From Rosa chinensis (taxonomy: Eukaryota > Streptophyta > Magnoliopsida > Rosales > Rosaceae), in assembly GCF_002994745.2 (NCBI RefSeq), contig NC_037094.1:26079001-26143000 (forward strand): a DNA stretch of 64,000 bases, in the 5' to 3' direction. Both the position numbers and the translations under genes were made by a program. Positions 34,495 through 47,613 of this stretch are shown here, piece after piece. The first letter of the stretch is position 1. The number at the start of each line of letters is the position of its first letter. The notes under the pieces were generated by a model. It was not told the origin of the DNA and ran no database searches. It saw only the letters and a list, made by a program, of their open reading frames with translations.

Positions 34495-36476
34495 ATGGCG
34501 ACCATAGCTCCACCCTCTTCCTCCTTCTCCAAACCCTCTCTTCCCACCAAATCCCCAAACCCACTTTCCCGATATGCCCTCCCCTACTTCCCTTACCCCA
34601 ACAAGCACACACCCTTCCGCCCTCTCCACATCTCCAACTCTCTCACCCCCAAAGCCACCACCACACCTGTCACCGCTACCACAACAATCACCGCTGCTCC
34701 TCCAGACCCAGCAACTCCAATTCCCCGATTTGCCCCTGACGAGCCCAGAAAAGGCGCCGATGTCCTCGTGGAGGCCCTCGAGCGCCAGGGCGTCACCACC
34801 GTCTTCGCCTACCCCGGCGGCGCGTCGATGGAGATCCACCAGGCCCTCACGCGCTCCACCACCATCCGCAACGTCCTCCCCCGCCACGAGCAGGGCGGCG
34901 TCTTCGCCGCCGAGGGCTATGCGCGCGCGTCGGGCCTTCCGGGCGTATGCATTGCCACCTCCGGCCCCGGCGCGACCAATCTGGTCAGCGGTCTTGCCGA
35001 CGCGCTCATGGACAGCATTCCGATGGTGGCAATCACCGGACAAGTGCCCCGCCGGATGATCGGAACTGATGCATTTCAGGAGACGCCGATTGTTGAGGTA
35101 ACCAGATCCATCACCAAGCACAATTACCTTGTTCTTGATGTAGAGGACATTCCTATAATTGTTAAAGAAGCGTTTTTCCTAGCTACATCGGGTAGACCCG
35201 GCCCTGTTTTGATTGATATACCCAAAGATGTGCAGCAACAGCTTGTGGTTCCAGATTGGGACCAACCCATTAGGTTAACTGGTTACATGTCTAGGTTGCC
35301 CAAAAGCCCCAGTGAGGTACATCTGGAGCAGATTGTGAGGTTGGTGTCGGAGTCGAAGAAACCGGTGTTGTATGTTGGTGGAGGGTGTTTGAACTCGAGT
35401 GAGGAGTTGAGGCGGTTCGTGGAGCTTACTGGGATCCCAGTTACTAGTACTTTGATGGGTCTCGGGACTTACCCGAGCTCCGATGAAGATGACTTGTCAC
35501 TGCAGATGCTTGGGATGCATGGAACTGTTTATGCTAACTATGCTGTGGACAAGGCTGACTTGTTGCTGGCTTTTGGTGTGAGGTTTGATGATCGTGTGAC
35601 TGGGAAGCTGGAGGCATTTGCTAGCCGGGCTAAGATTGTGCACATTGATATTGATTCTGCAGAGATTGGGAAGAACAAGCAGCCTCATGTGTCTATTTGT
35701 GGTGATGTGAAACCAGCGTTGCAAGGGTTGAACAGGATATTGGAGGGGAAATTGGAGAAGCTTAAGCTTGATTTTTCAGCTTGGAGGGCGGAGCTGAAAG
35801 AGCAGAAATTGAAGTTTCCATTGGGTTACAAGACTTTTGGGGAGGCCATCCCTCCTCAGTATGCCATTCAGGTTCTTGATGAGTTAACTGAAGGGAAGGC
35901 TATTATAAGCACTGGTGTTGGGCAACATCAGATGTGGGCGGCTCAACATTACAAGTATCTTAGGCCCCGACAGTGGTTGACTTCGGGGGTTTAGGAGCCA
36001 TGGGTTTTGGATTGCCAGCTGCTATGGGGGCTGCGGCAGCAAATCCAGGTGCTATTGTTGTCGACATTGATGGTGATGGAAGTTTTATGATGAATGTCCA
36101 AGAATTGGCAACAATCAAGGTGGAGAATCTTCCTGTCAAAATTCTGCTGTTGAACAATCAACATTTGGGTATGGTTGTTCAGTGGGAGGATCGCTTCTAT
36201 AAGGCAAACAGGGCTCACACATACCTGGGCAACCCAGCAAATGAGTCTGAGATCTTTCCAAATATGCTGAAGTTCGCAGAAGCTTGTGGGGTACCAGCTG
36301 CCCGTGTGACGAAGAAGGAAGACCTCAAAGCGGCAATCCAGAAAATGTTGGACACTCCTGGGCCATACTTGTTGGACGTTATTGTACCACATCAAGAGCA
36401 TGTGTTGCCTATGATCCCAAGCGGTGGTGCTTTCAAAGATGTGATAACTGAGGGTGATGGAAGAAGAAGTTACTGA
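34495..36476 (+). CDS. AHAS: Acetohydroxyacid synthase catalytic subunit, frameshifted
   Basis: First common enzyme of valine, leucine and isoleucine synthesis in plastids, ThDP-dependent, and the target of sulfonylurea and imidazolinone herbicides. Intronless, as usual. The ATG at 34495 starts [11 protein letters not shown], a Ser/Pro/Thr-rich transit peptide of about 80 residues. The first frame carries the ThDP catalytic Glu ([12 protein letters not shown]), [16 protein letters not shown] and [11 protein letters not shown], and stops after 499 residues. The rest ([16 protein letters not shown], the cofactor motif, to [14 protein letters not shown]) is in the next frame from 35990. The break is in a run of five G (35985-35989) where six would keep the frame; with it the protein would have 660 residues, normal for the family. 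Resistance-linked sites (Ala122, Pro197, Ala205, Asp376, Arg377, Trp574, Ser653 in Arabidopsis numbering) all show the sensitive residue. Either a real null allele or a homopolymer error. Confidence 0.95.
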
Positions 36477-38014
36477 TTTCATTTTGTTTTAGTATGTACA
36501 ATTTTGCTTAGTTTCAGTATGAGTAATCATATTAATGCGTTCTGTCTAGTGAGCAAGTTAAGTGTTGTGCTTTGTATTTCTTGGTTCATTTGTGCTGATC
36601 TAATAAGAATAATGTTCTATATTTCACTTCTGTGTAATCAAGTTATGAATCATTGTCTGTACCTTCATTATATATTATTGCAAATGATCTAGCAAATGCA
36701 CGTCATTTTCTTTAAGATGACTTGAAAAGAACAGTGATTTTAACTGCACAATATAACCATTTCCAGTGTTTAATTCAGTCAACATAGCTTCCATGTAAGA
36801 AGCGGCTGGAATTCTAAAAACTCGCTCAGTTGGAGAACTCGAATCCCAATTGGGCGAAACAAGTACCAACTCCTGAAGATTAGAAATCAAAACAACGTTT
36901 CTTTAATGTATGTCTAAATTTTCCCAATCCAGCCCTTTTATCACAATTGAAATAATAACATTACCATCTCTGCTGCTCTTTATTGGTCAAAGGGGCAACT
37001 GAACAACCATAGATACGAGAACCAAGCAATATAAGGATGAAAAAAAAAAATACTACAAGGCACATGGATTAAGGTCTCAATTGTGAAAAATTAGAAACTG
37101 CATGATTCATCGTTTTACAAACGTACTGTAAACATATCTTAAAGGGAACCAAATGAGAACTAAAAAGCACACACTAATGCCTCCTCTTCAAACTCTCAAA
37201 TTGCTGCACCTATCATCTATCAAACTTGATCTTCAGCATGACCTGATATTATATAGGAAAACAACATCAGTCCCAATCCTCATATCACTGTTTGAAGAAA
37301 GAAGAGCATTGCCAAAACAATCCAATAAAACAGAAATCAATATATTACACATCAATAAATCCACTGAACATGTAAATAACAGTGACTTCAAGTTATCAGG
37401 ACACATACCAAGTTTCATAACAGAAAACTGAAGATAACCGTGATAGCATATCGAACTTTGCAATATCACAACACAGTATTATAATACAGCAACAGAGAAA
37501 ACCAGAACTCATAATTCTTATCAATCACGCCACAAGGAGATGTCCATTACATCATTTCATCTCGTGTATTTCTAACCAAAACCAAGATGCAAAACATTAC
37601 AACTACTTCAACTGGGGTGAAATACTCAAACCGATGACCATGCACCAAAAGATTGTATAGGCAACTTCAGCATACAAAACCATTTCAAATATATTGTCAT
37701 GGAAAACGCAATATGCAGCTATAAGCTATTGCCTTCACTACTTACTTCCTAAATTTCTCACAGATGCATGAACCAAAGGCACAAACTGGCATTCAATTTC
37801 CAAGGCATCACAAACTACTAAATTATAATCCTCCCTCAGCTGAATGAGCTCATAAATTCTAATACACAAGCACATAATCTGAACTAAACCTTAGCAATAT
37901 TCCACCATCACAAAAAAAAAAATCTCAATCCAGAAGCTCTTGCATGCAAATAAAATCTCTTGAAATTCAATTACTCAAAACTAATTAGACAAAAAACGAT
38001 GCAGAATTGAATAC
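36477..38014. other. Convergent 3' flank of AHAS and SEC61 gamma
   Basis: No further gene is seen. The left part holds the AHAS 3' untranslated region; the right part is likely the SEC61 gamma 3' untranslated region. Both genes end here facing each other. Confidence 0.5.
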
Positions 38015-38319
38015 CTAAACAGATCCGACGATGATGTTGTTGATGGGAATGAAGATCAGCTTGACGAAGAACCCAACGAATCCCATCACCACGAATCCAA
38101 TCGCGGTCCGGAGCGCCACCTTGGAGAATTCTGCAGCAGAAATAAATCGGGCACCAAATCCATCAAAATCTCTTAAAAGCTCGTACAAAACCGGATCTAG
38201 AAGAAAACAGAGATGGGCGTGTTACCTTTGCGATCGGGCTTGTGGCAGCGCTTGACGAGTCGGATGGAGTCCTTGGAGAACTCTCTGAGGGGATCCACGA
38301 CTGAGTCTATGGCGTCCAT
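38015..38319 (-). CDS. SEC61G: Protein transport protein SEC61 subunit gamma
   Basis: Small tail-anchored subunit of the Sec61 translocon in the ER membrane; clamps the channel halves during protein import. Two exons on the minus strand, 38319-38226 and 38130-38015, joined in phase 1 by a GT-AG intron, give 69 residues, the usual plant length. Exon 1 reads [20 protein letters not shown], then [10 protein letters not shown]; exon 2 [20 protein letters not shown] and the single membrane helix [18 protein letters not shown]. Complete, with no anomalies. It is short enough that ORF callers miss it. Confidence 0.96.
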
Positions 38320-38930
38320 CTTCTGTGTGAGGGAATTGAGAGAAGAAGATCTGAGATTGTATAGAAGAAGACGGAGTGGTTTAGACGCGTTAGGACACTG
38401 GTCAATATAAAGGAGGATTTTCTTTCTTTCTTTCTTTTGAAGGTTATTTTGGAGTGAGGCTCAATTGTTTGGGTTGTTCTAGGCCCACATATCTCCACGC
38501 TACGGTTGCTCATTGTTTGGGCCTTGGGAAATTTTTTGTTTTTTGTGGTATTGTTTGATCGACGTACGATATTTTGATCTACGACAACAAGGCATCAACA
38601 AAGGGTTGTGTGGGAGGTATGGAAAGAGAGTTATATCACTAGACTAAATAGTGGATTTACCCACTTATGATAACTTGAAGGTTTTTATTCAAAAAAATAA
38701 AAACAACTTGAAGGTTTAGTGCTTAGAGAATGTCTCCAAAAAGCTTTAGAAAAAAGGACGTAAAAAAAAGTTCAAGTAGAAGGTGATGGCAAAACTTCAC
38801 TTGAGTAAACAATAACTATTACTCAGAAAATAATATACCTTTGTTGGTGACTGTTTGGTGGGTTCTGAGTGACGTCTCTCATCCCATCTTGCTCCCCGGT
38901 TCTTTTCGATTAGGTTTAAGACCTTGGAGG

Positions 38931-39528
38931 TAGGGCTGTCAATTTCGACACGACCCGATAACACGACTCGAAACCCGCACGAAATAAAGCGGGTTGAACC
39001 CGCACGATTAAAAAGCGGGTCGACGGTGGGTCAACCCGCCATAACCCATTTAATAAATGGGTCAGCCACGGGTCAACCCGCCAACACGAAGTGAACCCGT
39101 ATAACCCAATTGTGCTATGTTTCTTCTTGAAATTTTGGACATTCATAGTATTTTATCATAGGATTAGACAATTTGAAATATTTCGCTTTTTAATTATTGG
39201 ATTTAATTATTTATGAATTATAGATAATTATTTATATTCTTCGTCTTGTGAAGTTTTTAGTGAATTTAATCAATTTATGCATTTTTTTAGTTAAATGGGT
39301 CGCATTGTTAACGCTTAAATGAGTCATTTTGTCTAACAAGACACGACCTATTTATTAAATGGGTTAAGCGGGTTGGAAACGGGTAACCCGTTTAATAAAT
39401 GGGTTGGGTTTGAGTTTAAATTTTTAACACGATTATTAAATGGGTTGGGTTTGGGTTTATATTTTGTGACACGACATATACCTTAACCCGACATGAACCC
39501 AACCCGACACGACCCATTGACAGCTCTA
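38931..39528. mobile_element. Non-autonomous hAT-like element
   Basis: A 598-bp element with inverted ends (TAGGGCTGTCAAT...CGACACGACCCG at left; CGACACGACCCATTGACAGCTCTA at right) and 8-bp flanks CTTGGAGG (38923-38930) and GTTGGAGG (39529-39536), matching at 7 of 8 bases. Subterminal repeats of GGGTCAACCCG, GGGTTGGGTTTG and AAATGGGT fill the ends. No coding sequence. Confidence 0.8.
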
Positions 39529-40680
39529 GTTGGAGGTTATGTTATCGACCTTATATTGACGATGACTAACTATATATGCATTGCGTATTGCGTCTGTCCT
39601 GATAGGAATTTAAATTATTCATGTTGAACCGCATCAATGTTTTCAATTAACTTTACATAATTACTTCACCCAAGTAAGTATTTGCTTGAGTTTTTGGTTG
39701 ATTTGATCTTTAGTTGGTTGATCGGTAATCCAATGATTCGCATTGTATTTCATAACAATTGAACTTTGTTGTAAAGAACCTGTGACGGAATTCTTGTAAA
39801 ATTAAAACATAAAATAATATGATAATATCTTGAAAATGAGAATAATAATTTAGATAAGATTGAAAATAATATAATATATTGGTTTGGTTTTTATATAGAA
39901 AAAACTTATTGAATTGAGGCGTGCAAGCACATTGTCCTAAAGATAAAACAATTCTTCGAGTTTCGTCATGTAGCTAAGAAGTTCTATTGAACCTTAATCA
40001 CCCGTGCACTCAAAACAGTGTATACTTAAAATAAATATATGTATTGTTAACTATAGGCTTGGGACTTTAGACCCGAAAAACCGTGGAACCATTTGGTGCT
40101 GTTTTTTTTTAAAAAGTAGCTGTTTCCTGTTAAATCGAACCGAACTATTTTTTACGGTTCGGTTTCGGTTCTTGTCATTCAAAACAAAAAAAAAACGAAC
40201 CGGACACTTGTCCTTCTACTATTATGAGTTATCAGTTTAGCTAGGGCTTTAGTTTGGTAATTGCTTAACGCTTTTAGCCTCAGTCTCAGACATCAGTTCT
40301 TCTTCTTCCCCTCTTCAGTTCGTCGACCCAATTCAACAGTTGATTCACCCTAAAAATTCTTACCCAATTCATCAGTTCCTCATTTCGTAACCCCAAATCA
40401 CCTTTTCAGTTTGAAAACCCTGATTTCTCTGAAAACCCCAAATCCCCAATTGGAGAAATGGAATCATTCTACTCATTCTACTAATTCTAGTCATTTGACT
40501 CATTCTCCGGTAGCCGACAATGAGATTGTGGCTGCTGAAGCAGCTGAACAAACTGGAGCTGATGAACACACTGGTGAAGCACCATCTCCCAGTCCGACGG
40601 CGACGACAACAACTCGTTCTTCGAAACATAAAGGGAAGAAGAAGTTTGTGAGCAGTGTGAAGAGAAAGAGGGAGAAGAAG

Positions 40681-43062
40681 ATGAAGGCAGAGAGGTCATC
40701 TGTTTGGGAGCACTTCACCAAATTCGACCAGCCATTAGTGGAGATTGTTGACGGAAAGGAGACAGTAGTCGGCAATACGAAGTGAGCTCAATGTATGTAC
40801 TGCTCTACTCATTTGGCTTGTGATTCTAGGGAAAATGGTACTAGTTCACTTAGGAAGCATATAAAACTAGTTTGCAAAGGGTACCCTGGTAGGAATAACC
40901 TAGAAGAGAGTCAACAAATCTTAAGTAGTGATGTGTTCGATCAAACATCTACTTTAGTTTCAAGGCAATGGTCATAAGAAGCATGTCTAGATGTTGCTTG
41001 TGTGATGATTGTATTGGATGAGTTGCCTTTCAGTGCTATTGAAAGTTCAGGATTTAGGCATTTCTGTAAAGTGGCAGTACCAATGTGGGATGTACCTCGT
41101 AGGAAGGTGGTGGTTAAGAACTTTTTGCGAATGTATGATACAAAAAAGGAGACACTTAAGAGAGAGTTAAGAGGACATTCTGTCTGTTTGACAACAGACA
41201 CATGGACCTCATGTTAGAACATAAATTATATGGTAGTCACTGCCCATTTTATAGACTCTGGGTGGAATATGCACAAAAGAGTGCTCAATTTTTGTGTTGT
41301 TCCAAACCACACAGGCAATACCATAGGAAAAATTCTTGAAAGTTGCTTGATTCAGTGGAACTTAGATAGGGTTTTGACTATATCGGTCGATAATGCTTCA
41401 GCGAACAAGGTTGCCATAGAGTACCTTCAGAAAAAAAGAAAAAGAAAAAAAAAGAGTGGATGGCTAAGGAAACCACTGTTTGATGGGAAGTTTATGCATG
41501 TGAGATGCTTAGCTCACATTGTAAACATTATTGTGAGGTCTGGTCTACATATAATGGATAGGTCAGTGGCTAGCATTAGAAATGTTGTTCGATATGTGAG
41601 CAGTTCAGGGCAAAGACTTGATGTATTCAAACTGTGTGCTGAAAAAGAGATATTAGATTGTAGCAAAGTCTGTGTTTTAGATGTGCCAACAAGGTGGAAT
41701 TCCACCTTCATCATGTTGGACACAGCTTTAGAATTGAAGAAGGCTTTTGACAGAATGGCAGATGAGGAAGATGCAAAATATAGGTCATATTTTGATGAAG
41801 AGGACGATTTAGATGAAGAACTTGATGAAGCTGAAAATATTAGGGCAGCAAGACACTCTAGCAAGAGGGTATGGCCCCCCGTTGAATCTGATTGGGAGAA
41901 AGCAGCAGTTTTTGTAAAGTTTTTGAAGGTGTTCTATGATGTCACAGTTGAAGTGAGTGCACAACTCAAGCCTACAGCACACAAAGCCTTCCATGACATA
42001 GTTACAATCAGGGAAGAGTTGAATCATCTGTTTCACAAGCCCATTGACAATCAATCAACTGAGTTTGACAAGATTTTGTTTGGAATGGCTAATAAAATGA
42101 GGAACAAGTTCAAAAATTACTTTGGATCCATAGAAGACATCAATTAGCTTTTTTTGGTTGCACTTGTCTTGGATCCAAGGTACAAGTTGAAGAATGTTGA
42201 GAGAGTGTGTGAAATATACCTTGCCATGGACTCGGTTGAGATTAAGAAGAAATCAGATGAATTGAAGCAGCTTGTGGTCACTCAATGTGACATTTATGCA
42301 TGTTCTAGTGGTGGTAACAGTGCAGTGAGCGCACAAAAGAAGAAACAGGGCAGTAGCATCGTACCTGCCGCACCAAGACCAAAAGGTAACAAAGGAGGAG
42401 TGAGGGCTGCAATGCTAGCAGATTGGAACAAGCAGCTTGAAGGTGAAGCAGTGGTGGTTGGAGGAGAGGTTGATCAATACTTGCTAGATCCTATTGAGAA
42501 GCCTAGAGATGATGAAAATTGGAAGATTTTGGATTGGTGGAAATTGAATGGTGATAAATATCCTAACTTGCAAGCTGTGGCAAAGAATGTTTCAGCAATC
42601 CAAGTCTCCACAGTGGTTAGTGAGAGTAGTTTCAGCACAGGGAAGAGGGTGATTGATCCACATTGGAGTTCTTTAACTTCTAGAATAATAGAAGCCTTCA
42701 TTTGCCTCCAAAACTGGCTCAAGTCTGATGCAATTATGGGATTGGAATATATTCCAACCATTGAGGAAATGGCTTTCTTTGAAGAGGTTGAAAAAGGTAT
42801 ACTTGCTGTTGTTAATGGCTTATTGGCTCTCTTTATTTTTTTTTTCAGCTTTCATTATGTGTAAAACTTGTGTTTATCTATTTCTATTTTCTGTGCAGAA
42901 CAAGCAGATGAAGATAGAAAAGCAAAGAAGCAAGCAGCTGCATTGGCTGAACAGATTGCTGCCACTCAACAAAGCAAGAATGCTACAAAGGTTTCCAAAG
43001 TTTCAAAGGCTAATGATGCTTCAAAAAGTTCAAAGACTGGAAACACTAACAAAAAGAAATGA
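40681..43062 (+). pseudogene. hAT transposase (RICESLEEPER/DAYSLEEPER type), disabled
   Basis: All parts lie in a single reading frame: BED zinc finger (VWEHFTKFDQP ... CMYCSTHLA ... SLRKHIKLVC), RNase H-like core with the first acidic motif (VCLTTDTWTS), the second (LTISVDNASANK), the RCLAHIVNIIV motif, a DUF4413-like segment, and the C-terminal dimerisation domain (LDWWKLNGDKYPNLQAVAKN then STGKRVID). Four in-frame stop codons (near 40783, 40975, 41214, 42145) break it, but no frameshift is seen in the core. A final intron (42797-42898) has good GT-AG sites and joins in frame to a Lys-rich tail ending at 43062. The N-terminal start is lost, probably by a frameshift near 40458. Confidence 0.9.
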
Positions 43063-43454
43063 CCTTAGGTTTGTTTTTGTCCTTTAAGTCTTTAACTTAA
43101 ATTTGATTGATTTGTCATTTCTGTTGTTGGAATTTGGAAGTTGGAACAAGTTGTGGTAGTTTGCAGTATTTGAGTTTTTGATTGTTTTTGTGTTTGATGA
43201 ATTGATCAAATGATCAAACACACAAACTTAAAGTTCAGATTGATTGTGGTATGTGGATTACATATGGATTGTTTGTGACTTTGTGGGAATTGTGGCTTGT
43301 GAAAATGAAAATTGAATTCTGGCATTCTGCACAAATGTGATTTTGTGCTTTTTTGGTTTTTTATGCTAGTTTGATCTTTCATACATTTGCCCTGTGATTA
43401 TGGTCTGCAGTTGTGGTGCTTTGAAGTTTGAAGTTTGAAGAATGCAACTGGTTT

Positions 43455-43496
<42 letters not shown>

Positions 43497-43517
43497 TCTA
43501 GTTTGGAGTTTGGACTT

Positions 43518-43815
43518 TGACAGTTTCAGTTTGGTAATTGGATGATGTAATTGAGTCTTTGACAGTTTCATAATTTGGTCATTGGTACTTTTTTAGTTTT
43601 TTTTTTAGACAGTTTGATCACTTGATGATTTTGATCATTTGATAATTTCATATTTTCATTCATTTGACAGTTTCAGTTTGGTAATTGGATGATGTGATTG
43701 GGTCTTTGACAGTTTCATAATTTGGTCATTGGTACTTCTTCAGTTTTTTTTTAGACAGTTTGATCACTTGATGAGTTGATGACTTTGATAATTTGATAAT
43801 TTCATATTTTCATTA
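43518..43815. repeat. Two-copy 147-bp tandem duplication
   Basis: Starting with TGACAGTTTCAGTTTGGTAA, the second copy begins at 43665 and is nearly identical. It lies in the 3' region of the hAT element and is preceded by an (AT)15 microsatellite. Confidence 0.85.
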
Positions 43816-44404
43816 ATTTGATTCTTAGATTGATTGGATGCTTCTCATTTGATCTTTTGTAATTGTATCTCATTTGCTGCACTTGAAATGGTCATAACAC
43901 ATTTTCAGGTTTCTCATTTGCTATACTTGATTGGATGCTTCTCATTTGGTAATTTTGCTTCTGGAAATTTGATAACAACTCAAAAGAATGCAGGTTGAGC
44001 TTTTGTTTCGGAACCGAGGAACCGGCATAACCGAACCGAAAGAATACGGTTTGGTTTCATGTCGGTTCTAGCTTACAGAAATGCAGAACCCGAACCGATA
44101 AGTATAGGTGCAGTTCGGTTTGGTTTCGGTTCTGAGAGTTTTTTTTTTGAAACCCGAACAGTCCCAGGCCTATAATCCAACAGTATTGGATAGAAATTGA
44201 CACATGCAATACAATTAACTAAACTAAATCATAAATACGTTGAAACAGAATGCAAGAAGCATAAATGTGGGGTTGTCTTCCCTCATGAGTTGACGACCAA
44301 AGATATTGTGAACGACATTGCAAGAGTAATCAAGAAATTATTCAACTGAATTAATATTTACTTCCACGATCTCTCTCTCTTTCTCTCTCTCACACACACA
44401 CACA

Positions 44405-44505
<101 letters not shown>

Positions 44506-44984
44506 AGTGAAGCAGATGACAGATCTGAGTGAAGTTGAGGACAGATGTACTGTCCATCAGAATATAGGGAGCATAAATCTCAAGGGCACTAACCATTTAG
44601 TTGCCCATAACGCCAATAATGATATTTATGATGGACAATCCAATGGTGAAGAAAAGGAATTGACAACCAGTGGCACCAAGCCATCAACTCTAACACCTGA
44701 CAACAACATTGGGATTTCAAATGTATCTATCCTCTTAAAGTTCATCGCTTTCGTAGGTTGTCATTACCATCTACTTGTTCAAAAACATGTCTAAATCAAT
44801 GATGGAAGCCTTCCATATTTCTATTTATGCATTGAGGGGTACATTAATTGTTTGGTCACCGAAAGGTCTGGGCTTGCGAGCAGAATCTCTGAAGGCAAAG
44901 GACCTCATGAAAGTATTGTGAAGTTGTTTTATAGATTGAACAACTTCTTCACTTAATCATGTTATTATATTAGTTAGTAGGCAT

Positions 44985-45151
44985 GCTCACCTAAGGGACA
45001 GTTTTTAAGGGACTGTGAGGGACAAGTGAATCTGATGGCTGAAAATAAATACATAGTTTTAAGTTCTTATAATTTCTGCTTTTATATTTAATACATGTGG
45101 TTGAGATGCATTTGTCCCTCACAGTTCCTTAAAACTGTCCCTTAGGTGAGC
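44985..45151. mobile_element. Short palindromic MITE
   Basis: 167 bp whose ends are inverted copies over about 40 bp (GCTCACCTAAGGGACAGTTT at left, AAACTGTCCCTTAGGTGAGC at right). It is absent from copy B of the duplicated segment, which confirms it as an insertion. Confidence 0.82.
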
Positions 45152-46089
45152 AAATATCATTAGTTAGTGTTAAAAACTATTAAGTTAGACTGTAGTTAAG
45201 GTATTTCGATAGTTATCTTTTAGGCCCCGTCTGGTTGGCAGGAATGTCAAAATAAGAAACTGATTAATTATTTTCCTTTCCTAACTAATATGGAATCTAA
45301 TAGGTTTTGGTATTTCCATGTGGGTGTTTGGAACATATTGGAAATTAAATTCTGGAATTTATTTTTTCATTCCTATTGTAGTGTTTGGTAAGTCATAAGA
45401 ATGAAATATAAAATTGTAATTTTCAATAACACACTTTTATTAATTTAAAGTACAAATATGACATCAAAACAAAAAACCACAGAAATTGCTTACATTCTAT
45501 ATATTGTATATAGGGACTTGACCTAATTGCATGAGCTGGAACAAAAACAAACTCTCATACAAGAGATTGACTATATGAACAAGTCATCAGACCATCTCAC
45601 TATCATCTCTTGCATCAACTTCAGCATGTATTGAACTTGTCACATAGAAAAAAAAAGTTAAATATGCCAAGGAAACATTATTTTATTAAACACCAAAAGC
45701 AACATATATAGTTGTGTTCGATCAATCCAAAACAATAATGATCTCAATTATAAATAACCAAAACCAACCAAAATTTCATGTCTTGGTGGCTTGAACCCAG
45801 TAAGAGGGTTTAACCAAAACTCAAAATGATTTAGTGAAGCAATTCCTCCACCCATTCTTTTTTAACATCTCCAGGGAGACTGAGAAGGCACTACTACACA
45901 AAAGGCTTCACACGACGGTTTAAAACTGTCGTCTCACGTTTTTCATTTTCGTGGTCTATCGAGGCGTCGTCTGATGAAACGCTGTCAGACGACGGTTGAA
46001 AACCGTCGTATACCGATCATTGGGTCGACGGTTTGCAGCTGACTTCGTCGTCTGATGGACCGGCAGATCTGCCGACATGCTGTCGACAG

Positions 46090-46222
46090 AAATATGTCGT
46101 GGTGTGACTTCTACTCATACCACTGTTTTAGGATTCCAGCGTGGTGTGACTTCCACTCATACCACGGTTTTAGGATTCCAGCGTGGTGTGACTTCTACTC
46201 AGACCACGCTTTTTAGGAAAAT
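46090..46222. repeat. Subterminal tandem repeat of CACTA
   Basis: Three tandem units of about 46-48 bp starting GTGGTGTGACTTCTACTCAT and ending in TTTTAGGATTCCAGC, with ACCACGG inside. Subterminal repeats of this type are transposase-binding sites in CACTA elements. Confidence 0.85.
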
Positions 46223-46639
46223 GTGGTGTGATGACTTAAAAATTCAGTGCATGTGTGCTTTCACACGACACATATAACTCAAACTGTTGTACCATGACAT
46301 ATGAGACCATGATATCAATACAAACCGTCGTCTGAATTGTAGTAATTTTGTTTGATTGTACCCTAAAAACCTCATCAAATGACATATTTTCCTACTATTG
46401 TTGTAATGGCAAAATTCAGATTCTGGAAGCAAAAATGACCAAAAGAATGGTAATTTAATCATAATAGAAAGCTGTTATAATCCCATAGCATTCTAAATGG
46501 ATCCGATGTATCCACAAAATAAGGGATCACAAAATAAGGCGAACTGCAATTAAGGCCAACCCAAAAAAGACCAACTTCTAGCCTCAGTACAACTTCTACC
46601 TAAACAAATTTCTCTCTATCACTTCAAAAGCTTTCGTCA

Positions 46640-47600
46640 CTGCTCCATCTTCCACATGATTGTCCGGTGCATTCTTCAAGTTTCTTCCCCACAGCCTCTA
46701 AGTCTTCCCTGACATCTGGCTTGTACTCAAGATTCAAATCCAACTCTAAAACTTTCAAAAAATTCAATATCAAAGCCAAAAATGCACACACAAATTTGAA
46801 ACAACCACTACACCATAAAATTCCATTGATAGCAACCCAAAGTCTGTAACATACTAACAGAATTTAAATGCCATGTAAACAACGATCTAATATTGGTCTA
46901 CTATAGATTAGAAATTAATGTCTTTTGTGAGACTGACTTTGAATGGTTTTGAGCTGAGCGGATGAGCAGTTCTTTATATTGAGCTTGCAGTTTCGCCAAG
47001 TTCCATCAGGATCCGCAACACCTAGTACCAAAATGTTCATATATAAACAAAGTGACCTTAGGAATTAGACAAAGTGAGAGAGGGATGTATACTAAGGTAA
47101 AATGTGCAAGTATACAAAAGGGGTAAAGCTCTCTTGCTAGACTTTAAATCAAGATCACGCAATCAAACATAATTCTACCTAATCAATAGTTCTCACTCAC
47201 ATCACACGAAAATAACAGGAAAACATAATCAATTTCAATCATCCTTCTGTCACTGAAAAGCCCAAAGAATTAAACATTCACCTACATAAAGACCCTAAAA
47301 TATTGTCATAAGTTCTCTACACTTGTTTCCATTTCCAGGCAAAATCTCACATACAGCAAAAAGGTACTTACTTCCCTGTATAGAATTTGTTTTCAACAGG
47401 TTACAATTCTTAAAAGTGTTAGATGTGTGGTGGTGTTATTAGCTACCTCAGCATTTGATGAAACTCTTTCAGCAAATGCAGCACAAACAACACTTTTCAT
47501 CATTTTTACTTCCTGCATAAATTGCAATAATAAACTGCAAGTTTTGGCCAAAGGAAACAACAAATTGCAGACAACTTTCAAGTAAACTTACTGGCATCTC
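46640..47600 (-). other. Exon-like pieces of unknown origin inside CACTA
   Basis: The minus strand holds short exon-like stretches with flanking splice signals, such as EVKMMKSVVCAAFAERVSSN after a TATGCAG acceptor (47520-47450) and LDLNLEYKPDVREDLEAVGK followed by KLEECTG (about 46745-46660). They may belong to the same captured gene or to another. I do not recognise them. Confidence 0.3.
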
Positions 47601-47613
47601 ATTATTTGGTCAT

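Larger units (their letters stand above)
40054..44172 (+). mobile_element. hAT transposon with dead transposase
   Basis: The ends are short inverted repeats (TAGGCTTGGGACT at left, AGTCCCAGGCCTA at right) with subterminal GGTTCGGTTTCGGTTC motifs on both sides. The transposase (40681-43062) lies between. A 147-bp direct duplication sits at 43518-43815 and an AT microsatellite at 43462-43491. I found no clean 8-bp target duplication, so the outer edge is approximate. Confidence 0.75.

Noticed and set aside
34489..35121. 210-codon minus-strand frame opposite AHAS
   Set aside because: A shadow of GC-rich AHAS codons; no domain.
36830..36870. Possible tRNA T-arm (CTCGAATCCC)
   Set aside because: No matching acceptor stem or anticodon arm around it.
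46077..46277. Frame with repeats of GVTSTHTTVLGFQR
   Set aside because: This is translation of the CACTA subterminal tandem repeats, not a repeat protein.
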